Shown here piece after piece: positions 45,138 to 55,949 of a DNA stretch of 64,000 nt. Every line of letters begins with the position of its first letter. The stretch's first letter is position 1. Origin of the DNA: Glebionis coronaria. Lineage: Eukaryota > Streptophyta > Magnoliopsida > Asterales > Asteraceae. The DNA is taken from positions 284,868,380 to 284,932,379 of the forward strand of contig CM046874.1 in the NCBI GenBank assembly GCA_025667525.1, in the 5' to 3' direction. The translations under genes and the position numbers were made by a program. The notes beneath the pieces were generated by a model. That model did not search any database. It was not told the origin of the DNA and saw only the letters and a program-made list of their open reading frames with translations.

Positions 45138-46630
45138 GATACAAAATAGGCAATGGAAGTGGCCTCAAATGGCTGCACTTCAAAGGTAATTGGTTTACAT
45201 CACAACCAATTACCAGCACATGTGAGTTTCAAAATAATACAACATACAGTTTGGTCATCCTAAAATATTCAAATAGTCTTGAAGAATTACGGCACAAGAT
45301 AATTAATCCAAAGACATGGAATTTGTTTCTAAAATATTCCTTTAGCCTCTCAGGTCTCAACCCACACTTTGCAACTACCTGGTCCTTTGATGTTCTATAA
45401 AACCACAGTGAAAACCCATTTGCAAGTCCGTAGTATGTAAGCATTCCTTCAACTGGTCCGCACTAGCAAATCTCTCACCCACCTGTAACAAAATAGAAAG
45501 ATTAAATTATGAAGCAAATTATTTATGAAATGTGAATACTTTAAATAAAAAAATGCTATCACATACCTTTGGCTTCCGCATTCTCCAATGTGTATCTTCA
45601 TCATGAATAGGAAATTGTTCTTCCTTTTCTTCAAGCAATTGAAATGGGTCAATGCAACTATCATCACCATCAACCAACTTGTGCATCAATTGTTCCATGT
45701 ACTCTTCATGTTCCATAACTATGTCAGACCTACCCAAATCAAATTCCCTTCTTGGCCTTGAAGGACCAGGCCTTTCTGATTCCTTAGGTTTGATTGGTTT
45801 TTTTGGAGTCATTTTAGCCTGAGACTTTATGTTCCTAAGTTGGATAACCTCCTCCTCACATTCATATAAAAAATCAACAGACCTATCGGACAACTCACTA
45901 TCATAACTATCATCCACATATACATAAGACCTGTTATGACTATCACAATCACTATCAGAAGAAGTGAAAGAAGGAACAACATTTTATTCAATAAAAATCC
46001 CCTTGTTAAAGTTCCCAGGACGCTTGGCTTTCTTTCTATCAGTTAGGTCCTCCCTCATAATCCCCTTACCCTTGTCTACAACACTAGGACCACTAACATT
46101 AATGTCCTCCATCCTAATATTATTATCACGTATTACCTTTTCAGTAGGGACCTTAGAACTACATTCACCTTGTGATGCATCATGCTCAGCCCACGTAAGT
46201 AACTCCTCATCTGACATGTTACCAGCATCCTTCATCTTACTATATTGTAAACTAGCCTGTAATTCTTTATCATTATCAATTAAAATAGTATTTGGAGTAT
46301 AAAATTCAGAAAGGTCTTGATAAATGTGGGCAAGGTATACATGCATTTTGCCATAGGTTTCCCACAGATCATACATACAACTCACATCATAATCAGTCCC
46401 TAGCAATCTAAGCCCCTTGTCAAGCTGACATTCCGGTATGAGATAATAGCATAAAATGTCTGTTGGGTTCTTTCACTTAAATACTCAGTTAGAGATGATA
46501 AACCCATCCTACGGTCATTCTTAACATTCAACTCAGAAACTATGTCATTTTCATACCTTAGTGGTAAGAAATAAAACAGACCATCATGATGAACATCAAA
46601 GAAAAGCGTCTTCGCACCTGATGGTGCCAT
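45138..46630 (-). pseudogene. MuDR-type MULE transposase, N-terminal part only
   Basis: The ATG at 46630 starts a PB1-like N-terminal domain of plant MULE transposases (FFDVHHDGLFYFLPLRY near the start, then LDKGLRLLGTDYDVSCMYDL), followed by an acidic linker. Exon 1 ends at 45567. An 84-bp intron (45566-45483, GTATGT ... TTACAG) leads to exon 2, whose first residues VGERFASADQLKECL resemble the conserved MuDR family segment that precedes the zinc-binding region; WFYRTSKDQVVAKCG follows. Breaks are a frameshift near 46430, a TAA at 45986-45984 and a one-base change in exon 2 near 45440. Nothing resembling the DDE catalytic domain or SWIM zinc finger is found here or left of element A, so the gene was truncated. 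It converges with the GRF gene. Confidence 0.78.
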
Positions 46631-46639
46631 GCTGTGAAA

Positions 46640-47210
46640 AAAGAAAGAGAGGGGATTAGTTAGATAGTGTACAAACAAAACCCTAACTTTAAATCGATTA
46701 ACCAACAAAAACCTAATTCGAAAATCAATTAACCAAAAGAAACCCTAATTCGAAAATCAGTTAAAAACATAAGATTGGGTTTGTAATTTAATTCATCTTG
46801 TTGTAAGAAACCCTAACTTTAAATCGATTAACCAACAAAACCCTAATTTGAAAATCAATTAACCAAAAAAACCCTAATTCGAAAATCAGTTAAAAACATA
46901 AGATTGTGATTGTAATTTAATTCATCTTGTTGTAAGAAACCTAATTTTAAATCAATTAACCAAAAAAACCCTAATTAAAATCAATCAACCAAAATAAACC
47001 CTAATTCAAAAGTCAGTTAAAAATATAAGATAGGGATTTTTTTTTATTGAGCCCGTAGCAAGAAAACATAATTAAATTCAATTAACCAATAAACCCTAAT
47101 TCGATCAATTAAAAAAATAAGATTGGGGATTGTAATTAAATATTCTCATTGCAAGAAACAATAACTAGAAAATCAATTAACAAAAACGGAACCCTAATTT
47201 TAAAGTCAAT
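46640..47210 (-). repeat. Diverged tandem repeats with AACCCTAA words upstream of the MULE transposase
   Basis: Blocks of AAACCCTAATTCGAAAATCAG, TTAAAAACATAAGATTG and GTAATTTAATTCATCTTGTTG repeat about four times, with a period near 110-130 bp and growing divergence away from the gene. AACCCTAA resembles the plant telomere unit, but runs of the heptamer are absent. The part between 47211 and 47535 holds no recognisable gene. Confidence 0.7.
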
Positions 47211-47535
47211 TAAAAAAAAAATTAGGACCAATTAGCTGATAATACAAATAGAATATGTTGAATAATACCTTTGGAAGCAATAGTTAAATAAAAAAGGACC
47301 ACCAGTTGTCTGGATTGTGGGGGTTATGTGGGGTTTGTAAATTAGGGTTTATCTGGATCTGGGTTTCTTTGTTGTCGAATGTGATTGTTAAAAAGGGGGA
47401 CAAATGATAATATGGGGTTTAAATATTGTTAAATGTATCAAAAATAGATAGTGGAATTCTAAGCTGGAAACTAATTACACATGTGGCAATAATTTATGTT
47501 AAGGTGTGTAAATGTTTTTTAGAGTAATAACCGGC

Positions 47536-47668
47536 TAAGGAAACAGCCGGTCACACAGCACACACAAAGGTCGAAATTCAAAAGTATGTTAGTACAATGA
47601 AAAAAAATAGTTGATTACACACAACCATAAAAAATGGTTAGTTTAATACATTTTTAGGTGATTTTCGC
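47536..47668 (-). repeat. MULE right terminal inverted repeat
   Basis: This is the reverse complement of 7769-7901, ending GGTGATTTTCGC. At its inner edge CCGGCTAAGGAAACAGCCGG forms a 6-bp inverted pair absent from the left end. Confidence 0.92.
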
Positions 47669-47677
47669 TTTTACAAA
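47669..47677 (+). repeat. MULE target-site duplication, right copy
   Basis: TTTTACAAA is identical to 7760-7768. Confidence 0.93.
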
Positions 47678-48112
47678 ATGAAAATTCTTTATTTGGACTT
47701 TTTAATAATTAATTGGATTTTTACGATTTTAATTAGCATTTAAAAATTAATATTTAATTAATTAAAAGGTTTGAAAAAGTTTTGATCATTTGTAAACTGT
47801 AAGTTTATTTTATTTGATTTTTGGTAATTTTTTGGGAATTTTTAGAATTAATTTTTATTTTAGCACTTTTTTTCGATTTTTAATTTAGTCGTCGTAGTAA
47901 TAATTTTCACGTATCCGTCATTCTATTCTCTCATCCCTTCTTTCTCATATTAATCTCAAATATCTTTACATTTTAATCACACACATATACCTCCTTGGGA
48001 AACGAACTTTCACACCTTCAAGGGTCATTAGTATTTGATTTTCCTAAATCATCACTTAATACTTTTCCCTATTTACGCTCTTTTCCTAAAGAGTAGTAAA
48101 ACACTACAATCA
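47678..48112 (+). mobile_element. Right end of the 5' LTR of gypsy element F
   Basis: The tRNA-Asp primer site starts at 48117, so an LTR must end just upstream; the sequence reads ACTACAATCA at 48103-48112. LTRs of this group are usually over 1 kb and only 435 bp separate the MULE from the primer site. The MULE therefore most likely sits within this LTR, whose left part would lie upstream of 7760. The 3' LTR of F is outside the window. Confidence 0.6.
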
Positions 48113-48116
48113 TTTT

Positions 48117-48134
48117 TGGCGCCGCTGTCGGGGA
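48117..48134 (+). other. Primer-binding site of element F (tRNA-Asp)
   Basis: TGGCGCCGCTGTCGGGGA matches the complement of plant tRNA-Asp (TGGCGCCGTTGCCGGGG) with two transitions. This primer is typical of the Athila/Tat side of Ty3/gypsy. Confidence 0.85.
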
Positions 48135-48861
48135 GGTGTGTCGTGATTAATTTGTCATTTTGTTTTTAATATTAGCCATAAAGTATTTGTATTAGTAGTA
48201 CTCTACTAATACGTATTATCGGTTTTTTTGTTTTTCTTGTGAAATTATTATTACTATATTGTATTAAGTATCACAACAAATACAAAATATCTCCAAAAGT
48301 GTGCAAACACAACCTTAATTGGGATTTGATCTCCTAATTATTGTATTCGAATCTCAAACAAAAAGAAAAAGGCAAAAATAGATAAATACTTTCGTGAAGC
48401 TCGATTTCGAAAAATACAAACTACAAGGTGGGTATAAGGCGGGTATTATAAAATATACCCTAAAGAAAAAGGCTCTTAAGTGCTTCGCGCCTCCTCGTTT
48501 CTCCGCTTGCTTGTGAGTATTTTGAGATTGAAGGCTAATCGAGGGTTTTGCCGCCCATAGTATTATTACGTATCATATATATTTGCTTGGTTTGTTTGTG
48601 ATTAAACCCTCTTGAACAATTTGGTTTTCACCAAAGTTCTAAAGTCATTCGAAGGCGTTCACTCCACGTGATCATTTTCATTCTAATGAGGCTTCTTTAA
48701 TCAAGAGTTTGATTCGTGGAGAGATTTGGTAGATTGTTGTCTATGAATACACACAAAAATCCAAAAAAAAATTAAAAACAATCAAAAACCCAAAAAAATT
48801 GAAAATTCACAAAACACCCAAAAGAATCTTCTTTGCTCACCTCCCATTCTACGTCAAGTTT
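48135..48861 (+). other. Untranslated leader of element F
   Basis: These 727 bp between primer site and gag have no gene. A-rich stretches such as CAAAAAGAAAAAGGCAAAAAT (48358-48378) and AAATCCAAAAAAAAATTAAAAAC near 48760 are noticeable. Confidence 0.6.
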
Positions 48862-50492
48862 ATGCTAACTCGTAATCAAGCAAAACGAGCTTCTAAACGT
48901 CTTCGAAGTCAAGGAAATCAAGAGCCTTTGATTGAAGAACAGACTCCTATTGTCGAACCCGTTGTAGAACCAATAGTCGCCATGGCTAATCGTACTATGA
49001 TGGAGTTGCCTTAAGCACCCACCGAGGGTTTTGGAGAAGCTATTGTGATTCCCGCCATCCTTGCGGAGAATTTCGAGATTAAGACGGGTTTAATGTCGAT
49101 GTTGCAAACAAATAAGTTTAGAGGTCATGAAAAAGACAACCCGCATTACCACATAAGGAGTTTTAATCGTCTCACCGCAACAAGCAAGTTTAAGGATGTT
49201 CCGCATGACGCCATTAAGATGATGTTATTTCCATACTTGTTGGATGGACCCGCAAAAATTTGGCTCGAGAAAGAACCGTCAAATTCGATTTTGACATGGG
49301 GTGATCTCGTTTCTAAGTTTGTGAACCAATTTTTTCCACCATCTAAAACAACACATTTGAAAAATGAGATTTCAAGGTTTACACAACATAATAATGAAAG
49401 TTTTTCAATGGTATGGGAACGATTTCAAGAAATGTTACATGAGTGTCCACACCATGATTTTTCGGAATTGCATCAAATAGTTACTTTTTATAATGGGCTT
49501 AATGATCATGAACGAGATTATTTGAATGTCGCCGCGGGTGGTAACTTTTTGTACAAAACAACCGATGAGGCTTTAAAGATTATCGAGAATAGATCTAAGG
49601 TTTATAACCCTCGTAACACACCGAGTGTTGCCAGTATGGGTTCGGCATCGTCGATATCGTCTCGTAACATTAATGCCTTACATGATGAAGCAAATGAGGA
49701 AAATCGGTTTTTCGATAGGTTTTCAACGCTTATAACACATTGGAAAGCACAAGATGCTTTGAATTCCGCATCGGTTAAAGCGGTTGAAAAGAGTGGTTTA
49801 TCTTGTGGTGGAGCTCATGATCTTTCCGAGTTCATTACCGCCGGTGGTAACGCTTAGAGTGCTTACGTAGCAACGGGAACTTACAACCAAAACGGCCAAG
49901 GTTCCCGCCCAAATCAAGCTCCATCAAATCAAAATGCTAACAACTATCGAAACAACAATCAAAATAGTGGTTATCAAGGCAATTCACGTAATTACAACAA
50001 AGGGAATTATCAAAGTGGGAATGGACAAGTTTCAAACCAAAACCAAAACCGTGATTTTCAAAACACTACACAAGGTTTTCAAAATGCTCACACTAAAAAT
50101 GTTAATGGAGAACTTTTGGATTAGGCACAAGCAAACGATGCTAAGTTTGATAATATGCAACGTGAGATGATTAGCTTAAGATCCGAGTTGAAAAACGAGC
50201 TTAAAAACGAACTTGCTAATGAACTTAAGACTCATGCTAATAAAATGGAAGGAAACGTTCAACGTCTTCAACAAAATCAACAAAAAATGGAACAAGGACA
50301 ACATGAGATTAAGCAAGAATTGTTAAAAGCGGATGCTAGGCAATCAAAATTTGAAGACCAAATGACAAAAATGTTTGAAGCAATCATGTGTAAACCCTCT
50401 TCCTCGGGTGGTCTTCCTAGTGATACCATTGCAAACCCGAAGGGAGAAATGAAGGTTATTACTACTCGTAGTGGTAAAACTTTCAAGGAACC
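48862..50492 (+). pseudogene. gag: gag of Athila/Tat-like gypsy element F, truncated by element D
   Basis: The ATG at 48862 (MLTRNQAKRASKRLR) opens a basic N-terminus. From 49045 the retrotransposon gag domain is clear: FRGHEKDNPHYHIRSF, LLDGPAKIWLEKEPSNSILTW, and a FVNQFFPPSKT segment with RFTQHNNESF. An Asn/Gln-rich linker, a Lys/Glu/Gln-rich coiled coil (50155-50350) and VITTRSGKTF at the end follow; the TRSGK motif marks the gag-protease junction in this group. Stops in phase are TAA at 49012-49014, TAG at 49855-49857 and TAG at 50122-50124, all fitting former glutamine codons. Coding ends at 50492, where D is inserted; the last codons open in this frame beyond that belong to D's LTR. Confidence 0.88.
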
Positions 50493-53400
50493 TGTAAAAC
50501 CCACATGCTTTTACCATGAATAGTACCCTTAAGATCGTACGTATATGATTAGAACTTTCCTTTTATAACATGTTCACGTTTCACGTATAAGAATTTTAAG
50601 TATTACGTACGTGTTATTACACGATAAGTATTAAATACGCGTAAGTACACGATAATTATAACAATAATAATTATTGTCACGAACATAAAATCATGAACAT
50701 AAAATCATGAACATAAAATCACGAACAGATAATTACGCACTTACGTATATTATTAATACGATGATTGTCGTTACATATAAGTGATTATAATAACATGAAT
50801 AATTAATAATTACTTAACACGTAAACACAAACATTTAACACGATAAATACGATTACGTATATTTAATTTAACACGACAAGTAGTTACATACGTAATGTTT
50901 ACGTTTAACACGTATTATGATAACTATGAAATTCACGACATTTTATAACACGATCACGCGTACCATTTAACAAGTCGCGAATTATATATAAGTGATAAGG
51001 GTTTTATTTGGGCTTTTAGACAATAAAGGAAGACAAGACACACATGGGCCTTAAGCCCATTTGGTTTAGACCGGCTCAAAAAGAAAAACAGACGGGAAGT
51101 AATTCATTTTTCGGACAAAACACAAAACATTCCAAAACCCTAAAATCTAAATAACCAGCCGCCAGTTTTGTTTCTTTTTTTTCTTCCCTGCCGCGACCTA
51201 CACCAAAGAAGCAAGAACCAGGAACGAGGATTGATCAAAATAAGGTGTAATTCGTGTTTCAAATCATAACTTGAACAAGCAAACAAGTAATTCTTTTTCT
51301 TCCTTCTGTTTGTTTGATTTAATTATGTAAATGGTGAAAACCCTAAATCTAAAACGTGACTAATCAAACGGATTAAGAGGGGAATCATTTTAGTGTGTTG
51401 TGTTTAGATCACACGCAAACGGAGACTCATATGAGTCTCGGTGGTGAATTAATTCCACTATCCGCAACCCTAATTAGGGTTTTGGCTTGGTTTTGTACTG
51501 GCGGTGGGAACAACGAGCAACCAGGGGAAACCACTAGCTACGGCCAGTGGTATGTTTGTTCTAGCAGTGGGAACCGAGAACTTAGGCTCTAGGTGGGAAC
51601 TTATAACAAGCAGGGGGAAACCAGGGACAGGGGGTGTTTGGCTACGGGTTTAGTAGGGTGTTTGGCAAACAGTTTTAGAAAAATTAAGGGGCTGTTTGGT
51701 TCGGCCTATTTATAAGCATAAAACGAGTTTCACGGGATTCCACGGGAACGGTTTTCGACACGTTTTAATAAAATGATACATGAGTACGGGTTATAATTTT
51801 ACAAGTTATTAGCTTTAAATGTATATTAATTTACAAGGTAAATTAAAATTAATAAAACATGAGTTAGAATTTCAAGATTATTTAATTACAAGTTTAATTA
51901 AATTAATTTGACATGTTACTAATTAATTTAATTACAACATAACTTAGGTTATTTTTATTATTAATAATACATGGATTTTAACCTAAGTATTTATTATTTA
52001 TAATAGACTATATAAGTAATTAATTATTAAAACCATGACTTATAATTAATTAATTTACATGACTTAGGTTATATTATTAATAGTTAATAATACATGTTTT
52101 AACCTAAGTATTTATACCTTTATTTAATTAAATCATGTTATATTTAATTAAATACTTTAACATATAGTTTATTTAATTCACATGAAATAATTAATAAACT
52201 ATACTTTATAATCTCATGACTTAGAATATTAATCAGAAAACACTTAGCTTATATTATTAGCTTAATTAACCAACTTATATCTAATTATGGAAACTTTCTA
52301 CTTTTTAGAAACTTATTTAATGAAGACAGCTAATCTATTTATGGAAACTTTCTATTTTAGGAAACTTGCTATTTTTAGGAAGTTACTTATTATTACACAG
52401 TAAGTATAATAAAACATGAATACAAGTAATACTTAATCAGAATGGACAGAATATAAGATAAACACAGTTTAAAGCTTAAAAACAGTAAAACATGACATGG
52501 ACGTATAAAATAAGCTAAGACATGACATAAAACCAGTTACGTATTTAGTAATCAAATACTTATACACGTATGTACTTATGTAGCATTAGTGATACCGAAG
52601 TAGGACTCTCTCCCGTTCGTCTTCTTCGTTCACTGGACATAAGGTACGGATTCCCGTCCTTTCAGTATGGACATTCTTTCCTTATTAGGATTCCCCGTAT
52701 GCAGCCAACTGTTTTCCCGTAGTATAAGTTTATATGTTTGATTTGCTTATGTTTAATTTAGAATACCTATAGCCATATACATGCATGACCAGTTTCACCT
52801 ATTTATGGAGGTACCATAACCATAACATTAGAGGCACTGGTGTTATGACTTCCCCACGGTACAGTGATTGCTCGTGGCGTCCCTTCAGCTTTTGGCCATA
52901 TTATTATATTTATCATGTGGGGCGTATGGGTGCATCCTAGTTACATGTTTTCAGCAGATTACTCAGTGTGAATGTGGTGTGTGCCTTGCATCCTTCACAA
53001 GGAGCTGATCCCTCCTACCCAAAACCAGTATATTAAATTAGAGGCAGCCCCTCTAATTTTCATGATGAGGTCAGCCCTCCAAGTATTCATGCACGGTGGA
53101 TTTTCATGACCTATATTGGCTAATGGTAAAATATGTTAAACAGTTTTCATAAGATAAACATAAGGCTTTTCAAACTATAAAACCAGTTTTATGAACATGT
53201 TCCAGGTTTTCCAAGACTTATACATTTCTGCTGCTATTAAGTCTTTATAATGTTTTAGTCATTTATACTATGTCTATATCTGTGCACTGAGTGTTTTGCT
53301 CAGCCGTTACTTTCCTTTCCATGTCCCAAAACGGCAGGTACCCTAGGAAAGACTCGAGCATTTGGAGGACGTGCATAGGATGGAAGCTGCTAGAGACTTC

Positions 53401-53607
53401 TTTTCCTTTTTGCCCTCATATATTTATGCTTGTTTAGTCTTCCATTCATTTCTTTTGCTTTATTATGTTTTGGGCTTATGTTTGGGAACCGATGTTTGAT
53501 TCCGGTTATCCCAATGGTCATGTAATGTTTTAGACATTTATCCTTGCATGCTTTGATGACACGCCATACTTACGTGTGACATTCCATTATCAAAATAGGT
53601 TGTTACA
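50493..53607 (+). repeat. 5' LTR of element D
   Basis: This LTR of about 3.1 kb is the full-length copy. Its first 500 bp are rich in ACGT-core words (TACGTA, TTACGTACGTG) and contain a TATATATA box near 50987. A transcribed-leader-like part with ACCCTAAAATC words follows at 51120-51400. It matches 57791-60002 closely, with scattered substitutions and small indels. Confidence 0.88.
50678..50726 (+). repeat. 14-bp microrepeat in the U3 of element D
   Basis: GAACATAAAATCAT-type units occur about 3.5 times here but only about 2.5 times at the matching place in the 3' LTR (near 57976), so one unit was gained or lost after insertion. Confidence 0.75.
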
Positions 53608-53611
53608 ATTA

Positions 53612-53624
53612 TGGTATCAGAGCC
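53612..53624 (+). other. Primer-binding site of element D (tRNA-Met)
   Basis: TGGTATCAGAGCC lies four bases after the LTR end TGTTACA and is a perfect match to the initiator tRNA-Met complement core. Confidence 0.92.
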
Positions 53625-55949
53625 AAGGCTTCGACATGTAGGCTCTAAAACTTGACCTGTGACTAGTGGGTAGTCACCAGGAGCTTCCTAAGCCAACGTT
53701 TGTTATTCTATGTATTGATGTTTTCAGCGCATTGTTGCTTTAACCATGATGTTTTCAGCACCTTGAGGTTTTAACCTTGATGTTTTCATCGATATTGTTT
53801 TACTAATATGGATGGACAACCGTCATTCATATTTAGTTATGTGTCATTATTTCATGCATAATGTTCCTCGTGAACTGTGGTTATGTGGACTGAACCCAGT
53901 AGTTCATAATTAGTCACATAAAAATTTTTCTGATATGTTTTGACAGATGAGTTTCATTTATTTATGTTTCATGTATCATTGTTGCAGGGATTATGACTAA
54001 GTAATGGTTGGTACAAGACTGGCCCTATTTAGTCGCATGTACTTTTATCGAAACTTTTAACTTTGGGACCGACCCATAGGCGTCCCCTCGCCATGTCTTT
54101 TGTTTTGGGACCGACCCATAGGCGTCCTCTCGCACATATAAAGGTTTTGATAAACTACATTACGCATTCATGCACTATTTTTCATGCATAAAATTTTGCT
54201 CATGATTTATTGGCATAAAATTTTTTTATGTCCCCTCATAAGTTACTATGTTTTTATGTCAAGTATGTTTTCATACTGTCATGGTTAAACTCAGTTCCAT
54301 GTTGATTATGTTATACACTCCTTCATGTTACATCGTTTCGTGTTTCTTCATGATAATTTCGTTTTCATGTGGATTACGTCTTACGTCTCTTTTGTTATTA
54401 TGCCTTCATGCAAGACATAGTTGGATTTCATTGAATTCTGCTTTCATGATAGTCATGGTTGGTTTTAATTGATCATGCTGTCATGCAAATCATCGTTGAA
54501 TTTTGTGTAACCACACTTTAATGTTTCTCGATATAACCAAAATGATGTCTATGCTAATACTGCCAAGTTATCATGGTGGTTTTTCCTAACCGTCTAACCG
54601 ATATACCTTCCTTAAATCATGACAAATGATCGACCCCATACCGATCATTTCATGTGCATTCCGTGTGTACTCCATGTACCGTATTCCATGTGTATTTCAC
54701 ATACCTTAATCCAGGTATATTTCACTTGCAATACTTCACGAGTATTCGCTAGTCGATTCTAAATCATCTCAGTCGTATGTTCACTTGCTGATATTCTACA
54801 AGATTTCCGATGCCACTCGTAGCTTGGAGATGTTACTAAAGGTTGATGCTGCTGATGTTGGGAGACGCTACGAGATGCTGATGTTGTTCACAACCTGGAG
54901 CTCATACAAGACGAAGACAAAGGCATTAGATCAAAGCGATCGGACGAGATGATGCTTCACCACCAGACAATTTTCATCAATCATTGTCCTTAATTCTTAG
55001 TTACATGTCACACGTCATCCAGTTGTCGTTTCAGTCATATGAGTGAAGACCGGTACCAGCCGGCCACTCAGCTGAATAGTTACATGAATAACGGTCATGA
55101 TAATGACCGTCATGGAACTGACAGACAGGATGATAGTAACCACTACTATGACAATAACTATCCTAGAAATCGCAACCAAGGCTCCGGCCGCGGACGTGAT
55201 CAGACATACAATTGATCAGTAGTCCATCCGATCCGCCAGTTCTGGCATAATAACCTAATATTGTGGTTCTAGTTATTTCACATCTCGAGACACATGTCAA
55301 GACATCGGTCAAGACACATGTCTCACGTATACTTTCTTAAGACACATGTCAAGACACCAGTCAAGACACATGTCATGCTTATAGTTTCTAAGACACGAGT
55401 CAGGACACATGACTCACGTCCAATTCTGGAACATCCCTAAGAATTTCAGGGTACCCTCCAAAGGGTATATCCACTTTGTTGTGCCATGTATTAATCAGGC
55501 CACAAGAAATTGGGTCCCAGCACCGGCATGCCAGTGAGAATTGTCACGTCGCCGAGGACACTTTCATTCTTGCACCATATTCCATATATAGTCATTACCA
55601 TAAAAGACGCCATTCGTATTCCCCATGTATACGAAGGTTTTCTTCAGCCTAATGATAAAATCCCAACTGATAACGCATTACCTCAGACAGATGCGAGTTG
55701 AATTTAATCCTAATTATGGACGACGAAGAACACACCATGCTACGATTCATAATTATGTACAGTAATGTTCAGGCTCCTAAATACATTCAGCTTGATTTTC
55801 CATCCGGAAAATCTGTACAAATTATCTATGCTTACAAGCATGTGCGTTGTTAGCCATGTTCGCTAAAATTTTTTAGCTGTCTGTAAGACACGACCACTTA
55901 AGTCCTTTTACGCATAACCAACGGATTATTCCAAAATTGTTCCTATACA
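53625..55949 (+). other. Degraded 5' internal region of element D (leader, gag, protease)
   Basis: No open gag remains. A 29-bp phrase beginning TTTGGGACCGACCCATAGGC occurs twice (about 54062 and 54114). Around 55040-55215 a Tyr/Asn/Asp-rich frame ends in GSGRGRDQTYN, which resembles a gag C-terminus. Many C-to-T type changes are likely, but the ancestral protein cannot be read securely. Confidence 0.5.
55275..55415 (+). repeat. Tandem repeat of AAGACACATGTC phrases in element D
   Basis: A unit of about 60 bp built on AAGACACATGTCAAGACA(C/T)C and GTCAAGACACATGTC recurs about two and a half times, in an untranslatable part between gag and reverse transcriptase. Confidence 0.7.

Larger units (their letters stand above)
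7769..47668. mobile_element. Mutator-like DNA transposon (MULE), split by nested retrotransposons
   Basis: The element is bounded by 133-bp inverted repeats (7769-7901 and 47536-47668) with about three mismatches, and by a perfect 9-bp duplication TTTTACAAA. Without copia element A it is about 3.6 kb. It encodes a GRF-type zinc-finger protein near the left end (+ strand) and the N-terminal part of a MuDR-type transposase near the right end (- strand), so the genes converge. The transposase catalytic DDE domain is absent, which makes this a non-autonomous deletion derivative. The 40-kb span results from later nested insertions. MuDR of maize also has two convergent genes, so this layout is a family trait, though a GRF protein as partner is unlike MURB. 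Confidence 0.9.

Noticed and set aside
46640..47210. Interstitial telomere array
   Set aside because: AACCCTAA words are scattered inside longer units; there is no run of the 7-bp telomere repeat.
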